NCBI GenBank assembly: GCA_003250975.1
Contig: QKIY01000010.1
Location: forward strand, 1 to 42,384
Length of the DNA stretch: 42,384 bases
Direction of reading: 5' to 3'
Source of the DNA: Gammaproteobacteria bacterium
GTDB taxonomy: Bacteria; Pseudomonadota; Gammaproteobacteria; Eutrophobiales; Eutrophobiaceae
A model generated the notes under the pieces. The model saw only the letters and a program-made list of their open reading frames with translations. It did no database searches and was not told the origin of the DNA. Shown piece after piece: positions 24,815-34,300 of the stretch. The stretch's first letter is position 1; each line of letters begins with the position of its first letter. The position numbers were made by a program, and so were the translations under genes.

Positions 24815-26833
24815 TTACCAGTCATTGCCCAGGACAAATCTGTCCCCATAATTATCATTCAGTTCCCCGAACCTGCTTTTCAATGTGTCACGATCTAATG
24901 ATTCGAGGTAATGTAGTGGTCCTCCGCGGAAGGGAGCAAACCCTGCACCAAATATCATGCCGGCATCAATATATGCAGCATCCGTTACAATTTTTTCACT
25001 CCAGCACTTCATCGCTTCATTACACATACTGAATACAAGACGATCAGTAATATCCTCACGGGGAATTTTGCTCATCTCAGTTTTGGACCCGACACGCCTG
25101 CCATTCCGGTACTGGTAAAACCCGCTGCCTGACTTGCGGCCCAGTTGTCCTTGTTCTACCTTGTGTTTGAGGATATCCGGCACACGCGCATGTAATGCGG
25201 TAGATAATATCTTTGCTACAGAAAAGCAGATGTCCAGACCTACCGTATCTGATAACTCCACAGGCCCAACTGGCATGCCGAATTCCCTGGCACAGGCATC
25301 AATGTTCTCGGCTTGTTCACCCTCTTCCAGCAGGGTGATAGCCTCGAGCAAATAGGGCATCAGGATACGGTTTATCAGGAATCCAGGAGAACTTTTTACA
25401 GGCAAGGGCAAACGATTAATCTGCCGGCAGAACCTTGCCGCTGATTGCAGCATCTCGGGTGCGGTCGTTTTATGATGTACAACCTCTACGAGTTGCATTT
25501 TTGCTACCGGGTTAAAAAAATGCAATCCAATCAAACGATCGGGTTTTTCAAGCCCCGCCGATAATTCATCCAAGGGGATACTTGAGGTATTGGTAGCCAG
25601 TATGGCACCCGGCATTAATTTGCTTTGTACCGATTGGAACAGTGATCGCTTTGCCTCCAGATTTTCAATGATTGCTTCAATTAACACATCAGCCCGCCCA
25701 ATACCCTGGCCGCCAGGATCGGGTATCAACCTGTCCATCGCTGCACGCACGTGGTGGGGTTTTTTCAGGCGGGTGGAAAACAATTGCCGAGCACGTTTGA
25801 TAGCGGGCTTTATATATTGTGCTTCCCTGTCCTGCAGAGTTACCGTCAAGCCGTTTAGCGCACACCAGGCAGCAATATCACCACCCATAATCCCGGCACC
25901 AATAACATGTACATGCCCGGCTTTAAAATCACTTTCATTTCCCAGTGACTTGAGTTGATCCTGCAACATGTATACCCGGATAAGGTTCTTTGCTGTCGGT
26001 GTACATATAAGCCTGGCAACCGATTTACCCTCTTCTTCCAGCATGGTCTTCCGGTTTCCACCATAATGGCGCCATAAATCGATCAAAGCATACGGTGCGG
26101 GATAATGTTCCCTATTGACCCGGACGGACACATTTTTTTTCAGGCGTGATGCGATTAAAGTACGGAACAAGGAAAGCCTGGTCACATTAGCGTATTTGCT
26201 TTTCCTGACAGGTGGTTTATCTGCTATCTGCCTGAGGGCGGCACGCCAGGCATGCCGTGCGGGAACGCATTTATCGACTATACCCAGTTTGTATGCCTTT
26301 ACTGCATCAACCGTTTTGCCTGTCAGCATTAGTTTCATTGCCTGGATGACGCCCGCCTTTTCGATAAGCCTGATGCTTCCTCCCCAGCCCGGGTGGATAC
26401 CGAGCAGTATTTCAGGCAAGCCTATCCTTGTTCCAGGATCATTGATGGCAACCCTGTAATTGCAACTGAGAGCAAGTTCTAGTCCGCCACCCAGGCAAAA
26501 GCCGTTGATAATGGCTACCGTTGTGAATGGTAACGATTCGAGGGAGTTGAATATTGACTGAACCTTGCTGATTAGTTCTTCAGCTTCTTCAATCGAGTCA
26601 ATATGTGTAAAACTGTGAACGTCTGCGCCGGCAATAAATCCGTTTTCCTTTCCGGAAGAAATGACGAGGCCATTAATCCTCTGGTCCTGAAATGAATTGA
26701 TGATCTGTTCCAGTTCATCTACTACTTCAAGCGAGAGCACATTGGTACTGGAACCTGATTTATCAAATATTAAAGAAACTATATTGGATTCATCATGTTC
26801 ACATCGCCAGTGTATCAGATCAGGCATTTTCAT
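24815..26833 (-). CDS. fadJ: Bifunctional enoyl-CoA hydratase / 3-hydroxyacyl-CoA dehydrogenase (FadB/FadJ-like)
   Basis: Catalyses hydration and NAD-dependent oxidation steps of beta-oxidation as the alpha subunit of the trifunctional complex. The N-terminal crotonase domain has FCLGGGLELALSCNYR and GLPEILLGIHPGWGG, supplying the two catalytic glutamates. The Rossmann domain has HVIGAGIMGGDIAAW, and the dehydrogenase histidine lies in GLHFFNPVAKMQLVEVV. I use the ATG at 26833 (672 residues) because the longer frame overlaps the thiolase gene and adds residues with no homology. The start lies 7 bases after the thiolase stop. FadB and FadJ cannot be told apart reliably here. Confidence 0.93.
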   Translation of the reverse strand: MKMPDLIHWRCEHDESNIVSLIFDKSGSSTNVLSLEVVDELEQIINSFQDQRINGLVISSGKENGFIAGADVHSFTHIDSIEEAEELISKVQSIFNSLESLPFTTVAIINGFCLGGGLELALSCNYRVAINDPGTRIGLPEILLGIHPGWGGSIRLIEKAGVIQAMKLMLTGKTVDAVKAYKLGIVDKCVPARHAWRAALRQIADKPPVRKSKYANVTRLSLFRTLIASRLKKNVSVRVNREHYPAPYALIDLWRHYGGNRKTMLEEEGKSVARLICTPTAKNLIRVYMLQDQLKSLGNESDFKAGHVHVIGAGIMGGDIAAWCALNGLTVTLQDREAQYIKPAIKRARQLFSTRLKKPHHVRAAMDRLIPDPGGQGIGRADVLIEAIIENLEAKRSLFQSVQSKLMPGAILATNTSSIPLDELSAGLEKPDRLIGLHFFNPVAKMQLVEVVHHKTTAPEMLQSAARFCRQINRLPLPVKSSPGFLINRILMPYLLEAITLLEEGEQAENIDACAREFGMPVGPVELSDTVGLDICFSVAKILSTALHARVPDILKHKVEQGQLGRKSGSGFYQYRNGRRVGSKTEMSKIPREDITDRLVFSMCNEAMKCWSEKIVTDAAYIDAGMIFGAGFAPFRGGPLHYLESLDRDTLKSRFGELNDNYGDRFVLGNDW

Positions 26834-26840
26834 GAGTCTG

Positions 26841-28145
26841 CTACCGGGCTTGTCTTTCCAGCAGGACCGCGCCGCCCTGTCCTCCGCCAACACACAACGA
26901 AGCTATTCCCCTTTCGGCATTTTTTTGCGCAAGAACATGTGACAAATGCAGGATAATTCTCGCTCCGCTGGCCCCTACGGGATGCCCAAGGCTGATACCT
27001 CCCCCGTGAATATTGAGCTTGCTATGTTCAATGTGTCCCATCCGCGCATCCAGACCCAGTTCATTACGGCAATAATCTTCATCCCGCCATGCCGCAAGGC
27101 AGGCTAGCACCTGGCCTGCAAAAGCCTCATTGATTTCCCAGAAATCAATTTGATCTATAGAAAGGCCCTCTTTTTTCATCAGCTGTGCCATGGCATGGGC
27201 CGGCCCAAGCCCCATCTGTGCCGGGTCCACTCCTGCCCAGGAATAATCAACAAAACGCGAAAGCACAGGCAAATTGTATTTTTCAATGGCCCTGTCACTG
27301 GCCAGGATCAGAAATGCGGCGCCGTCAGTAACCTGGGCGCTGTTGCCTGCAGTCACTGAGCCGTATTCACGGTCAAATACCGGTTTAAGACTGCCTAGTT
27401 TTTCCATGCTAGAGTCAGGACGCAAGCCATCATCCCGCTGGTAAAAATTGCCGTCATCTGAAAATATGGTTTCAACCTCCTGCATAAGGCCCATTTCGTA
27501 AGCGTCTGCCAAGCGTTGATGGCTGGCGAGAGCAAATGCATCCATTTCATCGCGATTGATATTAAATCGATGTGCAATAATCTCAGCAGTTTGTCCCATT
27601 GACAGATTAACAACCGGGTCAGTCAATCCTTTCAATAACGTAATCACCGGTTTAAGCATTCCAGGACGAAATTTCGATAATAAAAGCAATTTGTCCTTGA
27701 AATGTCTTGCACTGGAAAACTGTCCCAGCCACGTAGCCATTGCTTCATTGTATTGGATCGATGCATGGCTCATTGCTTCAGTTCCGCCGGCAAGCACCAG
27801 ATCAGATTCACCGGAGGCAATTGAACTGGCCGCTGAGACAACTGCCTGCATTCCAGAGGCGCAGTTTCTTTGAACAGTCCACGCTGGTACATGATGTCCA
27901 CACCCCACTCGAAGTGAGACAACGCGTGCGATGTTAGCCTCGTCTGCACCAGGGATAACACACCCGAGAATTACTTCATCAAGATCCTGAGGTGTGAAAG
28001 GTTGGCGTAATAACAAGGGCTGAGCACATTTTACTGCAAGGGAAGATGCGGTAAATGGACCAGGCACCCCCATGTTCTTAAGGAAGGGAGTACGGGCGCC
28101 ATCTATAATGTTAACTATATTATTGCCTTCTGTTCGCTGTTGCAT
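26841..28145 (-). CDS. fadI: Acetyl-CoA acyltransferase (3-ketoacyl-CoA thiolase, FadI/FadA-like)
   Basis: Cleaves 3-ketoacyl-CoA to acetyl-CoA and a shortened acyl-CoA. The 434 residues match the longer FadI type. The nucleophile is C95 in VQRNCASGMQ. The C-terminal catalytic blocks are NIHGGGISLGHPVGASGAR and CVGGGQGGAVLLE. AAGGA precedes the ATG. Its start overlaps the 3' end of the acyl-CoA dehydrogenase gene by 31 bases and it abuts the FadB/J-like gene, as expected for cotranscribed subunits of one complex. Confidence 0.94.
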   Translation of the reverse strand: MQQRTEGNNIVNIIDGARTPFLKNMGVPGPFTASSLAVKCAQPLLLRQPFTPQDLDEVILGCVIPGADEANIARVVSLRVGCGHHVPAWTVQRNCASGMQAVVSAASSIASGESDLVLAGGTEAMSHASIQYNEAMATWLGQFSSARHFKDKLLLLSKFRPGMLKPVITLLKGLTDPVVNLSMGQTAEIIAHRFNINRDEMDAFALASHQRLADAYEMGLMQEVETIFSDDGNFYQRDDGLRPDSSMEKLGSLKPVFDREYGSVTAGNSAQVTDGAAFLILASDRAIEKYNLPVLSRFVDYSWAGVDPAQMGLGPAHAMAQLMKKEGLSIDQIDFWEINEAFAGQVLACLAAWRDEDYCRNELGLDARMGHIEHSKLNIHGGGISLGHPVGASGARIILHLSHVLAQKNAERGIASLCVGGGQGGAVLLERQAR

Positions 28146-30583
28146 TCACTGGTCCTTTTTGAGAATTCTTCAGAGTTGAAATCATCTACAGCAATTACCT
28201 GCTCACGTAAAATAAACATCTTGCAAAGCAGTTCATACTCTTCATCATTGATCCGGGCGGCTGATCTGGCCTGATCAGCAATTGCTTTCATGTTTTTTTG
28301 CCTTATTTTGTTCTCATTTGCAAACAATCTTAGTTTTTCAAACAGTGGTGTACAGGCTATTACATGCTGGAATACATCTTCCAGCAATGCGATTTGATCA
28401 GAAGAGCTCTCCGGAACAAATATTCCATCTGTGAGACGATCTCTGGCAGCAGAGTCAGAAAGAATAATCTTGGCTACCCTGCTGTTCACATTGTCAGATG
28501 GCGGGTAAAAATTTCTGCCAAATGGAAAAATAATCAATCTTAATATCATACCTATGCTGCGCACAGGGAAGTTTCTCAATAGACCAGATATGGCATCCTG
28601 TATCTGGTAAAGACAAAATTGGACACTCCAGTCCACCAGGGCCATGTCTTCTTCCTCCTTGCCCTGATCATTAAAGCGTTTCAGACAGGCTGTCGCCAGG
28701 TATAAATAGCTGAATACATCACCCAGGCGTGCAGAAATATTTTCCTTGCGCTTCAACTCGCCGCCAATCACCAACATGTTTACATCAACGAGCAAGGCAA
28801 AAACGGCACTCATTCTCATCAGTTGCTGGTAGTAAGGTTTGAGGCGTTTATCAACATTCGGTCGATGTAGGTGAGCACTACTAAGCCCCAGCAAGGTTGT
28901 TTTGACAAAGTTGCTAATGATAAAACCTCCATGAGAAAAAATTACCCTGTCAAATGCAACAAGCCCTTCCTTGTTATTTTTGAATCCTGCAGCCCTGATT
29001 TCATCAATAACATAAGGATGACAGCGAATTGCCCCCTGTCCGAATATGATCATGTTCCTGGTTAAAATGTTGGCACCTTCGACGGTGATACCTATTGGAA
29101 TAGAGTCATAAATATTTGCAAGGTAGTTTTTAGGGCCCAGCATAATACCCTTGCCGCCATGTACATCCATGGCGTCATTGATCACAATTCGCATTGACTC
29201 TGTGAGATGGTATTTAACAACCGCTGACAATACGGAAGGTTTTTCCCCTTCATCCAGTGCCGTCAATATCAGGGTACGTGCGGAATCCATGAGATAAGTG
29301 AGTCCTGCAACCCGTGCCAGCCGTTCCCGTATTCCTTCAAAATCACCAATAGCAATGTTGAATTGCTGCCTGATACGGGCATAAGCGCCACTGGTCCTGC
29401 TAGCTAATTTCGCCGCACCCACGCTCAGCGCCGGCAAGGAAATACTCCGGCCGTCTGACAAGCACTCCATCAGCATCCGCCACCCCTGTCCCACCCTGTC
29501 CTTGCCCCCGATGACCCACTCCATGGGGATAAAAACATCCTCACCATGGGTTGGGCCATTCTGGAACGGAATGTGTAACGGCATATGCCGTTCGCCAATG
29601 TGTACACCGGGATGATTTGTGGGGACCAGTGCCAGAGTGATACCCAGTTCTTCTTCTTCACCCAGAAGATGATCGGGATCATATAGTTTGAAAGCCAAGC
29701 CAAGGAGTGTGGCAATTGGTGCCAAGGTAATATAGCGTTTGTTCCAAGTGAGGCGAATGCCAAGTATATCCTTCTTCCCCTCATGCTCACCATAGCAGAC
29801 GATGCCCTGATCAATCATACTTGCAGCATCACTGCCCGCTTCCGGTGAAGTAAGTGCAAAGCAAGGGATCTCTGTGCCATTGGCAAGCCTGGGCAGATAA
29901 TAATCTTTTTGTTTCTCCGTGCCGTATTCAATTAACAACATGCCAGGCCCAAGAGAATTCGGAACCATAACACTCACCGCAGCAGTTACACTGCGGGTAG
30001 AGAGTTTCAGTACCACTTCTGAATGAGCCTGTGCAGAAAAACCAAGGCCGCCATATTGCCTGGGAATGATCATTGCAAAAAAACGATTTTCTGCAAAATA
30101 ACGCCAGACATCATCCGGCAAATCATGATCTTCATTCGTGACCTTCCAGTCATCAATCATATTGCAGACTTCCTCTACCTGCCCGTTGAGAAAATCACGT
30201 TCTTCTACAGTTAAGTGATTTGCGGGGAAAGACAGCAATTTGTTCCAGTCAGGATTACCACTGAACAAGTCCTTGTCCCACCAGACAGTACCTGCTTCGA
30301 GAGCTTCCTGTTCTGTAGGTGACATTTGGGGCAGTTGTTTTTTATAAAACCTGTAAAGCGGGAAAGTGAGAAAAGTGCGCCTTAAGGGCGGAAACAAAAG
30401 TGGGACAAATAATAATGCATAAAAGCCCCAGATTATCGCCTGAGTAAAAATTCCTGGATCCAATAGGAATATTGCAGTGAGTATTAGCAATAAATAAGCC
30501 AGGGCCCACGCATATAATGGCAACCTTAAATAAGACAATGCAAGGAAAATCGCAACTCCAGCCGTCAATAGCAAGGTTAACAT
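28115..30583 (-). CDS. fadE: Acyl-CoA dehydrogenase FadE
   Basis: FAD-dependent first oxidation of the beta-oxidation cycle. The 822 residues match E. coli FadE (814), including two or three N-terminal hydrophobic segments (residues 1-75) that anchor the protein, and the extra C-terminal domain that separates FadE from short acyl-CoA dehydrogenases. Family blocks seen include ALTSPEAGSDAASM (flavin/substrate site), GKDRVGQGWRMLMECLSDGR and DAMDVHGGKGIMLGPKNYL. It is the second gene of the minus-strand operon, 40 bases after the NlpC/P60-like gene. Confidence 0.95.
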   Translation of the reverse strand: MLTLLLTAGVAIFLALSYLRLPLYAWALAYLLLILTAIFLLDPGIFTQAIIWGFYALLFVPLLFPPLRRTFLTFPLYRFYKKQLPQMSPTEQEALEAGTVWWDKDLFSGNPDWNKLLSFPANHLTVEERDFLNGQVEEVCNMIDDWKVTNEDHDLPDDVWRYFAENRFFAMIIPRQYGGLGFSAQAHSEVVLKLSTRSVTAAVSVMVPNSLGPGMLLIEYGTEKQKDYYLPRLANGTEIPCFALTSPEAGSDAASMIDQGIVCYGEHEGKKDILGIRLTWNKRYITLAPIATLLGLAFKLYDPDHLLGEEEELGITLALVPTNHPGVHIGERHMPLHIPFQNGPTHGEDVFIPMEWVIGGKDRVGQGWRMLMECLSDGRSISLPALSVGAAKLASRTSGAYARIRQQFNIAIGDFEGIRERLARVAGLTYLMDSARTLILTALDEGEKPSVLSAVVKYHLTESMRIVINDAMDVHGGKGIMLGPKNYLANIYDSIPIGITVEGANILTRNMIIFGQGAIRCHPYVIDEIRAAGFKNNKEGLVAFDRVIFSHGGFIISNFVKTTLLGLSSAHLHRPNVDKRLKPYYQQLMRMSAVFALLVDVNMLVIGGELKRKENISARLGDVFSYLYLATACLKRFNDQGKEEEDMALVDWSVQFCLYQIQDAISGLLRNFPVRSIGMILRLIIFPFGRNFYPPSDNVNSRVAKIILSDSAARDRLTDGIFVPESSSDQIALLEDVFQHVIACTPLFEKLRLFANENKIRQKNMKAIADQARSAARINDEEYELLCKMFILREQVIAVDDFNSEEFSKRTSECNSEQKAII

Positions 30584-30623
30584 TATCGGTCTTCCATTTT
30601 TGTTATCATTTTTTGAAAATCAG

Positions 30624-31454
30624 TTATTGATCTTGTTCTTCAGGTATAAAACAATCACCGTCTTCATTACAAATCATACCACTATTATCCCATGGCAAGC
30701 TCCTGTAAGATTGCAGTTCATCAATATGGAATAAGGGATATTTGATAATCTCAAAATAAGGTGAATAATCGAAATCCTTTGGCGTCAAAAGCTTCGAGTT
30801 TTTCTTGAACAATCTCAAACTCCCATCTTCCTCTTTTCCAACTACTGGTAATACAGGGTATTGAATGGAAGCAAAGGCTTCTGCAAGGAGATAGGAACAA
30901 ACATTTTTTGTTGGCTGATCAGCTTTGAAAGTAAACAGAGAAGAACGCCAGCGCCTTGGTATGATGGAAAACGGGAAAAAGAATCTGGCCAGATCCAGAA
31001 TATGACGGACATCATAATCATATCCCAGTTGTTTCACAGCATAGGAAATGACTTTATATCGTTCATCCAATGAGGTTACTTTCGATCTGCAAATCCGAAT
31101 ATGTTCTCCTTGATAGATATTTACAGGCCTGACAACCGTGCCCATTCCCAGCAAAGACTCCAGTACCAGTAATTCATTGTGTCGGCCAGGGAAATGTTCT
31201 GCGATTTTGTTTTGCAGGTTACCGTCTTTTATTTCATCTATCCTGCCGATATAAAGAGCAGAATGCGTCCAGGGACTGGTAGTAATAGATTTTATTATCC
31301 GGCTGACACGTGAGCGACCTTCGATCAAAAGCACATCACCCATTCGTAATTCTTCACACATGCGATCAAAACTGGTGAGAGGAACGTCATGGAAATAATC
31401 ACCAATCTCCTCGTTTAACCAGTCAACCAGCTTTTTGAAGACGTATCGTTTCAT
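30624..31454 (-). CDS. YiiX/YebB-like permuted NlpC/P60 cysteine hydrolase
   Basis: 276 residues of the YiiX-like (PF05708-type) branch of the NlpC/P60 superfamily. The domain opens with MGDVLLIEG near residue 38. The histidine is in SPWTHSALYIG (H64) and the cysteine follows in KNVCSYLLAEAF (C186). His before Cys is the permuted order shared with LRAT-type lipid acyltransferases and YaeF/YiiX. No signal peptide is visible. It is the first gene of the beta-oxidation operon, 40 bases before fadE. That position suggests a role in releasing or handling acyl chains, but this is inference; related proteins have also been linked to peptide or amide hydrolysis. Confidence 0.83.
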   Translation of the reverse strand: MKRYVFKKLVDWLNEEIGDYFHDVPLTSFDRMCEELRMGDVLLIEGRSRVSRIIKSITTSPWTHSALYIGRIDEIKDGNLQNKIAEHFPGRHNELLVLESLLGMGTVVRPVNIYQGEHIRICRSKVTSLDERYKVISYAVKQLGYDYDVRHILDLARFFFPFSIIPRRWRSSLFTFKADQPTKNVCSYLLAEAFASIQYPVLPVVGKEEDGSLRLFKKNSKLLTPKDFDYSPYFEIIKYPLFHIDELQSYRSLPWDNSGMICNEDGDCFIPEEQDQ

Positions 31455-31745
31455 ATACTCTGCATTCTCAAGACCGGAATATTGCAGATTTAATTACAGC
31501 CTAATCAAAGGTATAGCCAATTTCATCAAAGTTACCAGACAGATCACTATATGTTGTCAATTAGCACCGAATTAGACCACCCTTTCACGAGATGGTTTCC
31601 GATAAAACACCTTCTAATTCAGCTAGATAAGACTAATATTTATATATTCTTTTGTAAGGATTATAGTGGAAATCGAAATTTGGGACTGTGACTTAGGCTA
31701 TACTCCGCCAGATACATTTTTTTAGTGAATATGAGGGGAATTGAT
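31455..31745. promoter_or_regulatory. Divergent intergenic region between the beta-oxidation operon and mddA-like gene
   Basis: 291 AT-rich bases without a gene. GAATTAG (31569-31575) and CTAATTC (31614-31620) form a wide inverted repeat. A TTGACA -35-like box lies near 31550-31562 on the minus strand, but no matching -10 is evident. GAGGGGA at 31733-31739 is the ribosome binding site that fixes the mddA-like start at 31746. Confidence 0.4.
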
Positions 31746-32477
31746 ATGGGCCGCTTACTTGCATTTACCTATGGTGTAATCGCTTATGTCCTCTTTTTTC
31801 TTACCTTTCTCTATGCTATTGGTTTCGTAGGTGACATTTTCGTGCCCAAGACCATCAATTCGGGCGCGGACAAGACAGCCGAATGGCAAATGGCTGTGGT
31901 AATCAATATCATATTACTGTCAATTTTTGCCTTGCAACACAGCATCATGGCGCGGCCGGGCTTCAAGCGCTGGTGGACAAAAATAATCCCTTGGTCAATT
32001 GAACGCAGCACTTATGTCTTGTTATCCAGCCTGGCCCTAATCCTCATTTATTATTTCTGGCAACCCCTGTTGGGCGTGGTCTGGCATGTCGACAACCGTA
32101 TTGGGGCCTCTATACTGACTGCATTATTCTGGCTGGGCTGGGCGATTGTCTTATTTTCAACATTCATGATTAACCATTTCGAGTTGTTTGGTCTGCAACA
32201 GGTTTACCAGAACCTGAAAAAGAAGGAAATCACCAGTAGCGAATTCAAGACACCGATGTTGTACAAGTTTGTGCGGCATCCGATTATGCTGGGATTTGTC
32301 ATTGCGTTCTGGGCCACCCCACATATGACGACGGGACACCTGCTGTTTGCCGCTGTCACTACTGCTTACATAATCGTGGCGCTGCAATTTGAAGAACATG
32401 ATCTGATCCAGATTTTCGGCGATCGGTACAGGGAATACCGCAAGAAGGTCCCGATGTTGTTCCCTTTCATGAAGTAA
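31746..32477 (+). CDS. mddA: MddA-like methanethiol S-methyltransferase (NnrU/ICMT superfamily)
   Basis: Candidate enzyme methylating methanethiol to dimethyl sulfide with SAM in the inner membrane. 243 residues from the ATG at 31746, chosen over upstream GTG/ATG codons because GAGGGGA lies 6 bases before it. About six hydrophobic helices. Family blocks include FALQHSIMARPGFKRWW, FELFGLQQVYQNL, LYKFVRHPIMLGFVIAFWATP, MTTGHLLFA and FEEHDLIQIFGDRYREYRKKVPM, which I associate with MddA rather than generic NnrU. The gene is single and divergent from the beta-oxidation operon. An unassigned ICMT-like methyltransferase is the alternative. Confidence 0.75.
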   Translation: MGRLLAFTYGVIAYVLFFLTFLYAIGFVGDIFVPKTINSGADKTAEWQMAVVINIILLSIFALQHSIMARPGFKRWWTKIIPWSIERSTYVLLSSLALILIYYFWQPLLGVVWHVDNRIGASILTALFWLGWAIVLFSTFMINHFELFGLQQVYQNLKKKEITSSEFKTPMLYKFVRHPIMLGFVIAFWATPHMTTGHLLFAAVTTAYIIVALQFEEHDLIQIFGDRYREYRKKVPMLFPFMK

Positions 32478-32493
32478 TAAGCTGACGGATAGG

Positions 32494-32509
32494 CCCCCAA
32501 ATTTGGGGG
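32494..32509. repeat. 16-base perfect palindrome between convergent genes
   Basis: CCCCCAAATTTGGGGG has no loop and lies between the mddA-like stop and the barrel-gene stop. With no T-run it is not a standard terminator, though a folded form could still stop both transcripts. Confidence 0.5.
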
Positions 32510-32530
32510 GAAAGTATTGCTGGAACTGCG

Positions 32531-34021
32531 TTAGAACTCACCACGAATAGTGAAGTTGATGCTGTCCTCTTCAAAATCGTCCCGATCGAGCCGCTTGTAC
32601 CATTCAATATTGCCGGATAATCCATTGTCTCCGAAATAGCGGATTCCCGCCCCAACCAGGTAATTATCGTCATCAAAGGAAGGTTGGGTACCGCCAATCA
32701 GGCCTATATTGGTCTGCTTAAAATCGTATTCATAGCTACCCCTGACATAAGGCTCAAAATTACCAAGACGGTATGTTACATCACCCCCGATGTTCCATTG
32801 ACCCAGGCGGGTAGTGTTATCGGATATCAGCGTACCGTCACTTTCAACAAAGGAATCTTCTTCATTCCGTGCATACAGGGCACCGGTACGGGCCCCCAGA
32901 ATCCAGTTGCCGAAGAACCAGAGACCATTGATGTTTGCTGCGCCAAACATGCGGTCTGCATCGGGCGAACTGGAAATACGTGTGGTACTACCCGGCGCTG
33001 TTCTGAACTGGTCTGTCTCCATCAAGGAATAGCCAAGGCTGAAATCAATGCTCCAGGTATCTGTCAGCAAGGTGCCAAAATATGTCGCTATGGTGTAGCC
33101 TTCCGTCTCCTGTTCACCGGCGTTGAAATCTGTATCGATATCATTCATTTCATATCCGCCGGCTAGGCCCAGGACTGTATTATCCCAGGGCATAAAATCC
33201 ACACCTACGAGCACGCCATGACGGGTCCCATCAAATGCCGTGAGTGCAAAGTCATTTTCAAAATCAGAGTAGGAATAACTGACCCATGCGCCAAAACCGG
33301 ATGCCCCATCGCCTGCATTTATGCCACTGTTATATCCATACATTACGCCGGAATCTGTCCGAACCAGACCTCTTGCAAAACCACGCAGTACGTCGCTAAC
33401 TCGTCTCTCGAAATCAGATTTAATATTCGTAATCTGGATATCGATAATCTCTGGTGTGGTCAGGATCGTGCCGGGTGTAATGGCAGGATCCACGATATTT
33501 GCGGACAAGGTTACGCTGAATGAATTCCAATCGAAGTTTACTCCAGGAAAACTACCAGGGAAGCAATTAACGGTATCGCCAGCAAGCATTGCACCACTTA
33601 CAGTTATGGTATTACCGGATTGGCTGATACTGACACCGCTGGTAACAAATCCTCCTATGCTGTCACCGGTAGCCTTTGCTTGAATATTGAGATTGCCGCC
33701 GCCACTTACAAAATCCAAATTCAACGAACCACCCGATTCACTACCAATACCGATTGCACTAAATACCCCAGAAAGGGCTATCGTCATAGTTATGTTTGAT
33801 CCACCATTTTGTACCGAGAGGGTTACCGTTGCTCCGCTGAATCCCGTAGTACCGAAGGAGGAGCTACACCCAAGACCAGCATAAGCGCCGGAAGTAGTGC
33901 CAACATAGGTACCGTCAGTCAGGGCATAGGCATTACTGTAGAACATGCCACACACCACCGTGAAGATGATAAAGGCAAGTTGCCTGAGACAGGTATTATT
34001 CTTTTTCGCCTGAACTGACAT
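32531..34021 (-). CDS. Outer-membrane autotransporter-type beta-barrel protein
   Basis: 496 residues with a signal peptide (cleavage near AYA-LTD). An N-terminal Gly/Ser/Thr-rich region of about 180 residues looks like a small secreted or surface beta domain. A linker helix with FERRVSDVLRGFARGLVRT precedes a C-terminal barrel of about 270 residues (GFGAWVSYSYSDFENDF onward) with alternating aromatic strands and a terminal Phe, as outer-membrane barrels require. The barrel is related to the 313-residue protein at 38342-39283: compare GIRYFGDNGLSGN here with GLRYLGKNGFSSN there. Function of the exposed domain is unknown. Confidence 0.82.
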   Translation of the reverse strand: MSVQAKKNNTCLRQLAFIIFTVVCGMFYSNAYALTDGTYVGTTSGAYAGLGCSSSFGTTGFSGATVTLSVQNGGSNITMTIALSGVFSAIGIGSESGGSLNLDFVSGGGNLNIQAKATGDSIGGFVTSGVSISQSGNTITVSGAMLAGDTVNCFPGSFPGVNFDWNSFSVTLSANIVDPAITPGTILTTPEIIDIQITNIKSDFERRVSDVLRGFARGLVRTDSGVMYGYNSGINAGDGASGFGAWVSYSYSDFENDFALTAFDGTRHGVLVGVDFMPWDNTVLGLAGGYEMNDIDTDFNAGEQETEGYTIATYFGTLLTDTWSIDFSLGYSLMETDQFRTAPGSTTRISSSPDADRMFGAANINGLWFFGNWILGARTGALYARNEEDSFVESDGTLISDNTTRLGQWNIGGDVTYRLGNFEPYVRGSYEYDFKQTNIGLIGGTQPSFDDDNYLVGAGIRYFGDNGLSGNIEWYKRLDRDDFEEDSINFTIRGEF

Positions 34022-34172
34022 GTTTCCCCCTTCCCTTTATTAACTATATGTACACAGGACATATTTGCAAGCTGTAATTCATTCAGGGCGGGAGGCAACC
34101 GGTCAGGTTGTGGATGGAATACTGCGAAGTAATTCTTTAGGCCTAGGGGCTGAACAGAAACTTAAGAAGAAT
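34022..34172 (-). other. Spacer downstream of tRNA-Gly, candidate breakpoint of the split tRNA cluster
   Basis: No gene. AATTCTT and AAGAATT (minus strand, near 34172 and 34136) flank a ~29-base loop, a poor terminator. No partial tRNA or direct repeat with the region before tRNA-Cys was visible. GGGAAGGGGG at the left edge is the ribosome binding site of the barrel gene. Confidence 0.4.
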
Positions 34173-34248
<76 letters not shown>

Positions 34249-34300
34249 ATCTGGAAAGTGAGGGGCTATTTTAGCGATAGTGAAAGGCCTGTCAATCTTA

